Source: an uncultured Lachnospiraceae bacterium (GTDB lineage: Bacteria; Bacillota; Clostridia; Lachnospirales; Lachnospiraceae). From it: DNA of 34,608 nucleotides. The stretch lies in contig CANRIG010000031.1 of NCBI GenBank assembly GCA_947630595.1, positions 1 to 34,608 of the forward strand, given 5' to 3'. The translations under genes and the position numbers were made by a program. This document shows, one piece after another, positions 22,508 to 31,124 of this stretch. The notes below the pieces were generated by a model. It searched no databases and was not told where the DNA came from. It worked only from the letters and a program-made list of their open reading frames with translations. The first letter of the stretch is position 1. The number at the start of each line of letters is the position of its first letter.

Positions 22508-23755
22508 ATGGGACTGATCAAAGCGGCGCTGGGCTCTGCGGGCGGGGCTCTCGCGGATACCTGGAAAGAATATTTTTACTGTGACGCCATGGACTCTGAT
22601 ATTTTGGTGCAGAAAGGGCAAAAGCGCGTTTCCGGGCGCTCCTCAAACCGTCGCGGCAGCAGCAATGTGATCACGGACGGCTCGGTGATTGCGGTGGCTG
22701 ACGGACAGTGCATGATGATCGTGGAAAACGGCAGGGTGGCCGAGGTGTGCGCGGAGCCGGGCGAGTTTACGTACGACAGCGGCAGGGAGCCGAGCGTCCT
22801 GGGAGGCAGCTTCGGGGAGACGCTGGAGCGCACCCTGGAGGAGATCGGCCGGCGGTTCGCGTTCGGCGGCGAAAAGGCGGAGGACCAGCGGGTCTATTAT
22901 TTCAATACCAGAGAAATCATCGGCAACAAATTCGGCACGGCGACGCCGGTTCCGTTCCGTGTGATTGACCGCGGCATCGGGCTGGATGTGGACATTTCGC
23001 TCCGCTGCAACGGCGAATATTCGTACCGGATTGCCGACCCGATTCTCTTTTACACGAATGTCTGCGGCAATGTGGACGATGTTTACGAGCGCTCCTCGCT
23101 CGACAGCATGCTGAAAAGCGAGCTGATGACGGCGCTGCAGCCTGCGTTTGCGCAGATTTCCGCGCAGGGCGTGCGCTACAGCGAGCTGCCGGGCCGCACG
23201 ATGGAGCTGGCGGACGCGCTCAACGAGGTGCTTTCCAGAAAATGGAAGGAGCTGCGCGGAATCGTGATCACCTCGGTCGGCATCAATTCCGTCTCGGCCT
23301 CCAAAGAGGACGAGGACATGATCAAGCAGCTGCAGAAAAGCGCCGTTATGCGCGACCCGACGATGGCGGCAGCGGCGCTGGCGGGAGCGCAGGCGGACGC
23401 AATGCGCGCGGCGGCGGCCAACCCCGCGGGCGCGATGAACGGCTTCATGGGCATGAACATGGCGGCGGGCGCGGGCGGAATGAACGCGCAGAACCTGTTC
23501 GCGATGGGGCAGCAGCAGGCGGCCGCGCAGCAGACGGGACAGCGGCAGGCGGGACAACAGGCAGCCGCACAGCAGACGGGACAGCAGGCGGCCGCACAGC
23601 AGGCTGGTTCCTGGACCTGCGCCTGCGGCGCGGTTAATACCGGCAAGTTTTGTTCAGAGTGCGGCGCAAAGCGGCCGGAGGGAAGCTGGACCTGCGCCTG
23701 CGGCACGGTCAACACCGGCAAGTTCTGCTCCGAGTGCGGCGCAAAGCGGCCATAA
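22508..23755 (+). CDS. SPFH-domain protein with two C-terminal zinc ribbons (YdjI-like)
   Basis: 415 residues. Residues 1-285 match the YdjI/virion core type of SPFH protein: MGLIKAALGSAGGALADTWKEYFYC at the start, ILVQKGQKR, then VIDRGIGLDVDISLRCNGEYSYRIADP and a helical region to SASKEDEDMIKQLQKSA. A low-complexity Ala/Gln/Gly linker (about 290-365) leads to two near-identical zinc ribbons, each CACG-x7-FCSECG, in tandem. There is no membrane helix, so it is likely recruited to the membrane by partners. In Bacillus subtilis YdjI works with YdjG and YdjH in the pspA-ydjGHI envelope-stress operon; homologues of both follow here. CCGGAGG precedes the ATG. Confidence 0.88.
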   Translation: MGLIKAALGSAGGALADTWKEYFYCDAMDSDILVQKGQKRVSGRSSNRRGSSNVITDGSVIAVADGQCMMIVENGRVAEVCAEPGEFTYDSGREPSVLGGSFGETLERTLEEIGRRFAFGGEKAEDQRVYYFNTREIIGNKFGTATPVPFRVIDRGIGLDVDISLRCNGEYSYRIADPILFYTNVCGNVDDVYERSSLDSMLKSELMTALQPAFAQISAQGVRYSELPGRTMELADALNEVLSRKWKELRGIVITSVGINSVSASKEDEDMIKQLQKSAVMRDPTMAAAALAGAQADAMRAAAANPAGAMNGFMGMNMAAGAGGMNAQNLFAMGQQQAAAQQTGQRQAGQQAAAQQTGQQAAAQQAGSWTCACGAVNTGKFCSECGAKRPEGSWTCACGTVNTGKFCSECGAKRP

Positions 23756-23912
23756 GGCAGGGCAGGCCGGGTGCGAAGCGGTTGTAAGGCAGAGCAGACC
23801 GGGTGCAAAACGGTCGTAAGGCAGAGCAGACCGGGTGCGAAGCGGCCGCAAGGCAGAGCAGACCGGGTGCAAAACGGTCGTAAGGCAGGGCAGGCCGGGT
23901 GCGAAGCGGGAC
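23753..23912. repeat. five-unit 32-bp tandem array
   Basis: Units begin at 23753, 23785, 23817, 23849 and 23881 with an exact 32-bp period. Each has the form TAAGGCAG-GCAG-CCGGGTGC-AA-CGG with a few alternating substitutions (GAAGCGG or AAAACGG). The first unit starts on the stop codon of the SPFH gene, and the final coding bases (GTGCGGCGCAAAGCGGCC) resemble a unit's 3' half, so the array probably grew from the gene end. There are no spacers, so it is not CRISPR. Confidence 0.95.
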
Positions 23913-23955
23913 TGTGGCGGCGCACGCTGCCGTGAAAAAACTGCGGGAGGCAGAG

Positions 23956-25038
23956 ATGGCGGAAATTTTGGAGTACAAATGTCCGTGCTGCGGGGGAGCG
24001 ATCTCGTTTGACGCCGCTTCCCAGAAAATGAAATGTCCGTACTGCGACACGGAATTTGAAGTCGATACGTTAAGGCAGTTTGAAAAGGAATCGCTGGACG
24101 GGGACCGGGATCCGCAGTGGGACGCGGAAAACGTCGAGCGGGGGCGCGAGGAGCTGGACGGAGAGCAGGAGGGCCTTGTCTCCTATGTCTGCGAGGCCTG
24201 CGGCGGCGAGATTGTGGCGGACCGGAATATGGCGGCCTCGAGCTGCCCGTACTGCGGCAATCCGGTGATCGTGATGCGGCAGCTTACGGGCGCGCTGCGC
24301 CCGGACCTGGTGATCCCGTTCAAGCTGGACAAAAAAGAGGCGGAGGCGCGGCTGAAAGGGCATTTGCAGGGAAAAGTCCTGCTGCCGCCGCTGTTTAAGC
24401 GGGAGAACCGCATCAAAGAGATTAAGGGCGTTTATGTGCCGTTCTGGCTCTACGACTGCGACGCCGAGGCGGATATCCGCTGCCGGGCGACGCGGGTGCA
24501 CAGCTGGGTGTCCGGGGATTACCAGTACACGGAGACGCAGTTTTTCCTGGTGTGCCGCAGCGGCGACATCGGTTTTGACATGGTGCCGGCGGACGGCTCG
24601 GAGCGCATGGACGACGCGCTGATGGAATCGATCGAGCCCTATGATTATTCGGAGGCGGTCGATTTTCAGACGGCCTATCTGGCGGGGTATCTGGCCGACA
24701 AATACGATCAGGACTCCGCTGCTTGCGCGCCGCGCGCCAACGACCGCATGCGCGCGAGCACGGTCAATTCGTTTATGAGCACCATTCTCGGCTATGCCAC
24801 CTGTATGCCGGAGCACACGGACATCCGCATCCGGCAGGGGCGGATCCGGTACGCGCTGCTGCCGGTGTGGCTTCTGAATACGAATTACAGAGGAAAACAG
24901 TACACCTTTGCCATGAACGGCCAGACCGGAAAATTCGTCGGCGACCTGCCGGCGGACCGGCTCCGGGCGCTGGGCATTGCCGGGGCGGTGTTTGCGGCGG
25001 CCGCGGCGCTGTCCTGGCTGGTAATGCTGATGCTTTAG
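23956..25038 (+). CDS. zinc-ribbon membrane-associated protein (YdjG-like)
   Basis: 360 residues. The ATG at 23956 follows GGGAGGCAG; the longer frame enters the repeat array. Two zinc ribbons open the protein: CPCCGG...CPYC (about 9-28) and CEACGG...CPYC (about 79-100). A beta-rich middle region (about 115-320), with VIPFKLDKKEAEARLKGHL, GVYVPFWLYDC and ALLPVWLLNTNYRGKQYTFAMNGQTGKFVG, is typical of TFIIB-zinc-ribbon proteins of the YdjG type. One hydrophobic C-terminal helix (about 338-359) anchors it. It lies 200 bp after the SPFH gene, mostly array, and 14 bp before the TPM gene. It probably helps place the SPFH protein at the membrane (known for YdjG, inferred here). Confidence 0.85.
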   Translation: MAEILEYKCPCCGGAISFDAASQKMKCPYCDTEFEVDTLRQFEKESLDGDRDPQWDAENVERGREELDGEQEGLVSYVCEACGGEIVADRNMAASSCPYCGNPVIVMRQLTGALRPDLVIPFKLDKKEAEARLKGHLQGKVLLPPLFKRENRIKEIKGVYVPFWLYDCDAEADIRCRATRVHSWVSGDYQYTETQFFLVCRSGDIGFDMVPADGSERMDDALMESIEPYDYSEAVDFQTAYLAGYLADKYDQDSAACAPRANDRMRASTVNSFMSTILGYATCMPEHTDIRIRQGRIRYALLPVWLLNTNYRGKQYTFAMNGQTGKFVGDLPADRLRALGIAGAVFAAAAALSWLVMLML

Positions 25039-25052
25039 GGGGATTTGACAGG

Positions 25053-25931
25053 ATGGAACGGACGGATGTGAAGCGGTCTGCGGGCGAAGGGCAGGCGGAA
25101 ATCCGGAACAACAGAATGACGGGCGGCTTGTTCTGCCTCCTGCTGTCGCTGTGCCTGGCGCTGGCGGCGCCGGGGCTGCGCGCGCATGCGAAGCCCAGGT
25201 ATGTGGCGGACCTGGCCGGGCTGCTGAGCAGTTCGGAGGAAGCGGAGCTTTCCGAACGCCTGGAGGAAGTGAGCGGACGCTATCAGTGCGATGTGGCGGT
25301 GGTCACGGTGGACTCCTGCCAGGGCATGAGCGTACAGCGCTACACGGATTACTTTTATTACGAAAACGGCTATGGCTACGGGGATACCTCGGACGGCATC
25401 ATGCTGCTGGTGAGCATCGGCGACCGCCGGTATCACTATTCGACCAACGGCGCGGCCATTGACATTTTTACGGATTACGGGCTGGAAGTCATCGACGGAC
25501 AGGTGGTTTCTTACCTGACGGATGGGGATTTCGCCGGCGGCTTTGAGAAATTCGCCGATCTGGCGGAAGCGTTTCTGGCGGAGGCGGCCTCCGGGAGCGC
25601 CTATGATACGGATCACGTCTACCGGCAGCCGATGAGCGCAGGCGTGCGCGCATTGATCGCGGTCTGCATCGGGCTGGCGGTGTCGGCCGCGGTGATGTTC
25701 GGGCTGGTCCGGCAGCTTCGCTCGGTGCGCGTCCGGAATCAGGCGCGGGACTATGTGCGTCCCGGCAGCTTCCGCATCACGCGCGCAAACGATCTCTTCC
25801 TCTACCGCACGGTGATGCGCACGAAGATCGAGCGCACGCCCACGCCTCCGCCCGGAGGGCATCCGGGAGGAGGCAGCATGACGCACGCCTCGCCGGGAGG
25901 ACAGTCGGGCGGACGCAGCGGGTCGTTCTGA
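25053..25931 (+). CDS. TPM-domain membrane protein (YdjH-like)
   Basis: 292 residues. After a signal or membrane segment (about 23-41) comes a TPM domain (about 48-185): VADLAGLLSSSEEAELSERLEEVSGRYQCDVAVVTVDS-type opening, DYFYYENGYGYGDTSDGIMLLVSIGDRRYHYSTNG and the FAGGFEKFADLAEAFL end. A second membrane helix (about 200-220) is followed by a basic stretch and a Gly/Ser/Pro-rich tail. TPM domains occur as thylakoid/membrane acid-phosphatase-like modules; enzymatic activity is uncertain here. AGGGGGA precedes the ATG at 25053, 14 bp after the YdjG-like stop. Third gene of the YdjI-YdjG-YdjH-like unit, followed by a strong terminator; pspA is absent. Confidence 0.87.
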   Translation: MERTDVKRSAGEGQAEIRNNRMTGGLFCLLLSLCLALAAPGLRAHAKPRYVADLAGLLSSSEEAELSERLEEVSGRYQCDVAVVTVDSCQGMSVQRYTDYFYYENGYGYGDTSDGIMLLVSIGDRRYHYSTNGAAIDIFTDYGLEVIDGQVVSYLTDGDFAGGFEKFADLAEAFLAEAASGSAYDTDHVYRQPMSAGVRALIAVCIGLAVSAAVMFGLVRQLRSVRVRNQARDYVRPGSFRITRANDLFLYRTVMRTKIERTPTPPPGGHPGGGSMTHASPGGQSGGRSGSF

Positions 25932-25986
25932 GTGAGCCGTGCGTACTCGCGGCCACAGGCCGCTCGTGCGCGGGCTGTCGCCCTAT

Positions 25987-26062
25987 AAAAACAGGGACCG
26001 GCTGTCCATGCTTACACCTATGCGGGCATAGGTGTAAGCATGAACAGCCGGTCCCTGTTTTT
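25987..26062. terminator. long bidirectional terminator
   Basis: A 36-bp stem with one mismatch and a loop of about four bases, A-rich on the left and T-rich on the right, lies between the TPM gene (plus) and the ABC-F gene (minus). It can terminate from both directions. The stem is much longer than a usual terminator. Confidence 0.92.
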
Positions 26063-26083
26063 GCACGGCTCATAGCTTTCGCG

Positions 26084-27721
<1,638 letters not shown>

Positions 27722-27821
27722 GTTGGAAACCTCGTGTTATTCATAATATTCGGTGGTCGACGGTGTCGTTTTCTGACGCAGCGGACGGCGGGAAATGCTC
27801 CGCGGGCGGTCATTAAGTCAT

Positions 27822-27849
27822 ATTATACATAAAACCCGGGCGATTTCAA
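27822..27849 (-). promoter_or_regulatory. promoter for the ABC-F gene
   Basis: On the minus strand TTGAAA (27849-27844), a 16-bp spacer and TATAAT (27827-27822), giving a leader of about 95 nt. ABC-F leaders often carry attenuators; no clear one was seen. Confidence 0.6.
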
Positions 27850-27898
27850 GACAAATCGCGTGAAATTCAGTCCCGCCGAAGCGTCGCGGCGGCTGCTG

Positions 27899-27927
27899 TT
27901 GAAAGAAGCCGGATTTTCTGGTATATT
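27899..27927 (+). promoter_or_regulatory. promoter for the TetR-family gene
   Basis: TTGAAA (27899-27904), a 17-bp spacer and TATATT (27922-27927), about 115 bp upstream of the regulator start. The 320-bp gap 27722-28041 holds this and the divergent ABC-F promoter and no gene. Confidence 0.65.
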
Positions 27928-28041
27928 TATGATATGCAATACAGGAGCGCGCAGTATGGAACGATCCGCGGACCTTCATGCACGGCGGCGTTTCGCAGGG
28001 CGGAACATGAGGGTTAATAGCAGAGAAAAGGGGGATATTTC

Positions 28042-28602
28042 ATGGCAGACTCCAATATTACCAAACGGGCGCTGGCGGCTTCTCTGCGGGAACTGATGCT
28101 GGAAGCGCCGTTTGAAAAGATACAGGTGGCGCACATCTGCGACCGCTGCGGCATGAGCCGCAAGAGCTTTTATTATCATTTCAAAGACAAATATGATCTG
28201 GTCAACTGGATTTTTGATACCGGGTTCCGTTCGCTTGCCATGGAGTTTTCCGGCGAGATTCCGGCGGACGACCGCTGGGAGCTGATTGAGAAGGCCTGTG
28301 AATATTTTTATGAGGACAGAGAGTTTTACCGGAAGGCGCTTCAGGTGAAAGGACAGAACTCTTTTTCCGATCACCTCCGGAAATACTGTTTTACGCTTAT
28401 GAAACGCCGTGTGGCCAGCCTGATCGGCGACGAGGCGGCCGATGATTTCACGGTGGATTTTTTCACCGACGCGATCGTCTGCGCCATGGAGCGGTGGCTT
28501 CTGGATAAGACGTGCATGCCTCCCGACCAGTTTGTTTCCAGGATAAAACGGATCATTCAGGGAGGAGCCGCCGTGATTTATCAGGAAATCAATCAAAGGT
28601 AA
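28042..28602 (+). CDS. TetR/AcrR-family transcriptional regulator
   Basis: 186 residues. The N-terminal HTH (about 6-52) has TKRALAASLRELMLEAPFEKIQVAHICDRCGMSRKSFYYHFKDKYDL, the DhaS-like TetR subgroup pattern, split here around the recognition helix MSRKSFYYHF. The C-terminal helical ligand-binding part (about 60-180) has several Phe and Tyr and no recognised effector pocket. GGGGGATATTTC precedes the ATG. It probably controls itself or the radical SAM gene 121 bp downstream; a 15-bp dyad at 28618-28632 is a candidate operator. Confidence 0.88.
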   Translation: MADSNITKRALAASLRELMLEAPFEKIQVAHICDRCGMSRKSFYYHFKDKYDLVNWIFDTGFRSLAMEFSGEIPADDRWELIEKACEYFYEDREFYRKALQVKGQNSFSDHLRKYCFTLMKRRVASLIGDEAADDFTVDFFTDAIVCAMERWLLDKTCMPPDQFVSRIKRIIQGGAAVIYQEINQR

Positions 28603-28617
28603 CAAAAACGGTTCTGT

Positions 28618-28632
28618 GTCCAAATTTAGGAC
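28618..28632. promoter_or_regulatory. candidate TetR operator
   Basis: GTCCAAATTTAGGAC is a 15-bp dyad with one mismatched pair, lying 20 bp upstream of the radical SAM promoter. Its position fits a regulator-binding site; the match to this regulator is inference. Confidence 0.35.
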
Positions 28633-28651
28633 TTCCGCCTTTCTGTGTCCC

Positions 28652-28680
28652 ATGACATTTTCCGGCAGATTTTTTATACT
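28652..28680 (+). promoter_or_regulatory. promoter for the radical SAM gene
   Basis: ATGACA (28652-28657), a 17-bp spacer and TATACT (28675-28680), about 43 bp upstream of the ATG. Confidence 0.6.
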
Positions 28681-28723
28681 CTGATCAAATCAGCCTGGAA
28701 AGGGTGGAAAGGATGAACGTAAT

Positions 28724-30055
28724 ATGAGCAATTCAATCAAAGACAGCATGCAGAATTTTGCTGTCACACAGGCGCTGAAATACATTGAGGGCAACCCGGA
28801 GGAAAACATTCCGAAACTGATGGCGCTGGTAGACAAATTCACGCCAGCCGGCTGGTACGGCAGTCAGCGCGCGGCAATCCGCAATGTCATCGACGAAAAG
28901 AATAACTGGTATCAGCTTATCCTGAAAATATATGATCTTGATCCGGGCATCCGTCAGGCTTTCTTCCAGAATTTCCTGCTCAACGCCAGCCTGAAAGGGA
29001 GCGCGACACAGGAGGAAATAAAGGAAAAGGAGGGCTGCAATGTGCCGTGGGCGATCCTGCTCGATCCGACTTCCGCCTGCAACCTCCACTGCACCGGGTG
29101 CTGGGCCGCGGAATACGGCAACCGCCTGAATCTGAGCCTGGAAACGATCGATTCCATTATCCGGCAGGGCAGGCAGCTCGGCGTCTATATGTATATTTAT
29201 ACCGGCGGCGAGCCTCTGGTGCGGAAAAAGGACCTGATCAGAATCTGCGAAATGCACCCGGACTGCGAGTTCCTTTCTTTCACCAACGGCACCCTGATCG
29301 ACGAGGAATTCTGCCAGGAGATGCTCCGTGTCAGAAATTTTGTCCCGGCGATTTCGCTGGAGGGCTTTCAGGATGCCAACGATGGCCGGCGCGGGCAGGG
29401 CGTGTATCAGAAGGTGCAGAACGCCATGTCGCTGCTGAAGCAGCATAGGCTGCCTTTTGGCGTGTCGACCTGCTACACCAGCAAAAATGTGGACGATGTG
29501 AGCAGCGAGGAATACTTTGACCTGATGGTTGACAGCGGCGCTCTGTTTGTGTGGTTTTTCCACTACATGCCGGTGGGCAATGACGCCGCGGCGGAGCTTC
29601 TGCCTGCGCCCGAACAGAGGGAAAAGATGTACCGGCGCATCCGGGAGTACCGCAGCACCAAACCCATTTTCAGCATTGATTTCCAGAACGACGCCGAGTA
29701 CGTCGGCGGCTGCATCGCCGGCGGCCGCAGCTACCTTCATATCAATGCGAAGGGCGACGTGGAGCCCTGCGTGTTTATTCACTATTCCAACGCCAACATC
29801 CACGAGACCTCCCTGCTGGACGCCCTCAAGAGTCCGTTGTTCATGGCGTACCATGACGGGCAGCCGTTCAATGACAATATGCTGCGGCCCTGTCCCATGC
29901 TGGAGAACCCGGAACTTCTCCGCAAAATGGTCAGGGACACGGGCGCGGTCAGCACCGACTACCAAAGCCCGGAAAGCGCCGATCACCTCTGCGACAAGAC
30001 GGCGCCCTACGCAGAAAACTGGACGCCCACGGCCGATAAGCTCTGGCATGGCTGA
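28724..30055 (+). CDS. radical SAM protein with SPASM/Twitch-like C-terminal cysteines
   Basis: 443 residues. The radical SAM cluster motif is CNLHCTGC (Cys119, Cys123, Cys126), followed by GGEP at 161-164 (SAM amine contact) and SFTNGT near 185. The C-terminal part has four further cysteines (330, 349, 390, 423) in a GDVEPCVF ... LRPCPM setting, compatible with an auxiliary iron-sulfur cluster. Residues 1-105 form a helical N-terminal extension. There is no peptide precursor nearby that would mark a RiPP pathway, and the substrate is unknown; HpnH-like and SPASM maturase-like roles are both possible. It may be controlled by the preceding TetR regulator. The GT2 gene follows after 87 bp. Confidence 0.88.
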   Translation: MSNSIKDSMQNFAVTQALKYIEGNPEENIPKLMALVDKFTPAGWYGSQRAAIRNVIDEKNNWYQLILKIYDLDPGIRQAFFQNFLLNASLKGSATQEEIKEKEGCNVPWAILLDPTSACNLHCTGCWAAEYGNRLNLSLETIDSIIRQGRQLGVYMYIYTGGEPLVRKKDLIRICEMHPDCEFLSFTNGTLIDEEFCQEMLRVRNFVPAISLEGFQDANDGRRGQGVYQKVQNAMSLLKQHRLPFGVSTCYTSKNVDDVSSEEYFDLMVDSGALFVWFFHYMPVGNDAAAELLPAPEQREKMYRRIREYRSTKPIFSIDFQNDAEYVGGCIAGGRSYLHINAKGDVEPCVFIHYSNANIHETSLLDALKSPLFMAYHDGQPFNDNMLRPCPMLENPELLRKMVRDTGAVSTDYQSPESADHLCDKTAPYAENWTPTADKLWHG

Positions 30056-30142
30056 GGCGGAAAAGTTCCCCGTTGCGGCGCCGGGAAAAAAGTGGTAAGC
30101 TAAGATCACAGATTTTCTGACGGACATGGGAGGTGCGGAAAA

Positions 30143-31075
30143 ATGCTTTCGGTCGTGTTGCCGGCATACAACGAGGAGAAAATGATACCAAAGGCAGCGG
30201 AGGTCATCGACCGCCTGCTGCGGGCGGAGCAGATTCCGTATGAGCTGATTTTTGTCAACGACGGTTCGAAAGACCGCACCTGGGAGGAAATCGAGCGCGC
30301 CGCGGCCGCAAACAGCCGCATTGTAGGAGTCTGCTTTTCCCGGAATTTCGGCAAGGAGTCGGCGATGCTGGCGGGGTTGGCCACGGCCCGCGGAGACTGC
30401 TGCGTGGTGATGGACTGCGACCTGCAGCACCCGCCGGAGACGATGGTGGAGATGTACCGCCTGTGGGAACAGGGCTATGAGGTGGTGGAGGGCGTGAAGC
30501 GCAGCCGCGGCAAGGAGAGCGCGGCGCACCGCGCCAGCGCCGGCCTTTTCTATAAAATCATTTCCGGGGCGGTGGGGTTCGACATGAGCCGCGCCTCGGA
30601 TTTCAAGCTGCTCGACCGCCGCGCCGTGGACGCTCTGCTGGCAATGCCGGAGCGCAACGTGTTTTTCCGCGCGCTGTCCTCGTGGATTGGCTTTCGTTCA
30701 ACGTCGGTGGAATTTGACGTGCAGGAGCGCACGGAGGGGGAATCGAAGTGGTCGACGCGGTCGCTGATTCAGTATGCGGTCAAGAACATCGTCTCTTTCT
30801 CGACGGTGCCGATGCAGTGTGTCACGGTGGCCGGCGTGCTGGTCTTTCTGTTTGCCCTGGTGCTGGGCGTGCAGTCGCTGGCGCGCTATTTCAGCGGCCA
30901 TGCGGTGGAGGGCTTTACCACCGTGATCCTGCTGATCCTGATCATCGGCAGTGTCATCATGATCAGCCTCGGCATCATCGGATATTATATCGCCAAAATT
31001 TACGAGGAGGTAAAAGGCCGCCCGCGCTACCTGATCGCCAGGGTGATCGGGCGCGGGGCGGAAAAGCAGTCGTAA
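30143..31075 (+). CDS. membrane-anchored family 2 glycosyltransferase (DPM1/GtrB-like)
   Basis: 310 residues. The GT2 catalytic domain (1-225) opens MLSVVLPAYNEEKMI and has LIFVNDGSKDRTW, the metal/nucleotide motif MDCDLQHPPE (about 94-103) and RASDFKLLDRRAVDAL near 160. Two C-terminal membrane helices (about 232-254 and 268-292) are as in polyprenyl-phosphate glycosyltransferases, so a lipid-linked sugar product is likely. It may act with the pyruvyl transferase-family protein that converges on it, but they have separate promoters. GGGAGGTG precedes the ATG. A terminator hairpin lies directly after. Confidence 0.92.
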   Translation: MLSVVLPAYNEEKMIPKAAEVIDRLLRAEQIPYELIFVNDGSKDRTWEEIERAAAANSRIVGVCFSRNFGKESAMLAGLATARGDCCVVMDCDLQHPPETMVEMYRLWEQGYEVVEGVKRSRGKESAAHRASAGLFYKIISGAVGFDMSRASDFKLLDRRAVDALLAMPERNVFFRALSSWIGFRSTSVEFDVQERTEGESKWSTRSLIQYAVKNIVSFSTVPMQCVTVAGVLVFLFALVLGVQSLARYFSGHAVEGFTTVILLILIIGSVIMISLGIIGYYIAKIYEEVKGRPRYLIARVIGRGAEKQS

Positions 31076-31093
31076 GAAATTTTAAAGTTTTCA

Positions 31094-31124
31094 ATACCCC
31101 GCCCTTACTGCGGGGTATTTGATT
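31094..31124. terminator. terminator shared by convergent genes
   Basis: ATACCCCGC (31094-31102) pairs perfectly with GCGGGGTAT (31110-31118), followed by TTGATTTTG. The stop codon of the minus-strand pyruvyl transferase gene (31107-31105) lies in the loop, so the hairpin overlaps that coding end. Confidence 0.75.

Noticed and set aside
23753-23912. CRISPR array
   Set aside because: The 32-bp units abut directly with no spacers, and there are no cas genes.
28724-30055. RiPP biosynthesis cluster
   Set aside because: The radical SAM protein has SPASM-like cysteines, but no precursor peptide, protease or exporter gene is adjacent.
28733-30529. 598-codon minus-strand frame opposite the radical SAM and GT2 genes
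   Set aside because: Antisense shadow: no recognisable motif, and both plus-strand genes have clear catalytic motifs and ribosome sites.
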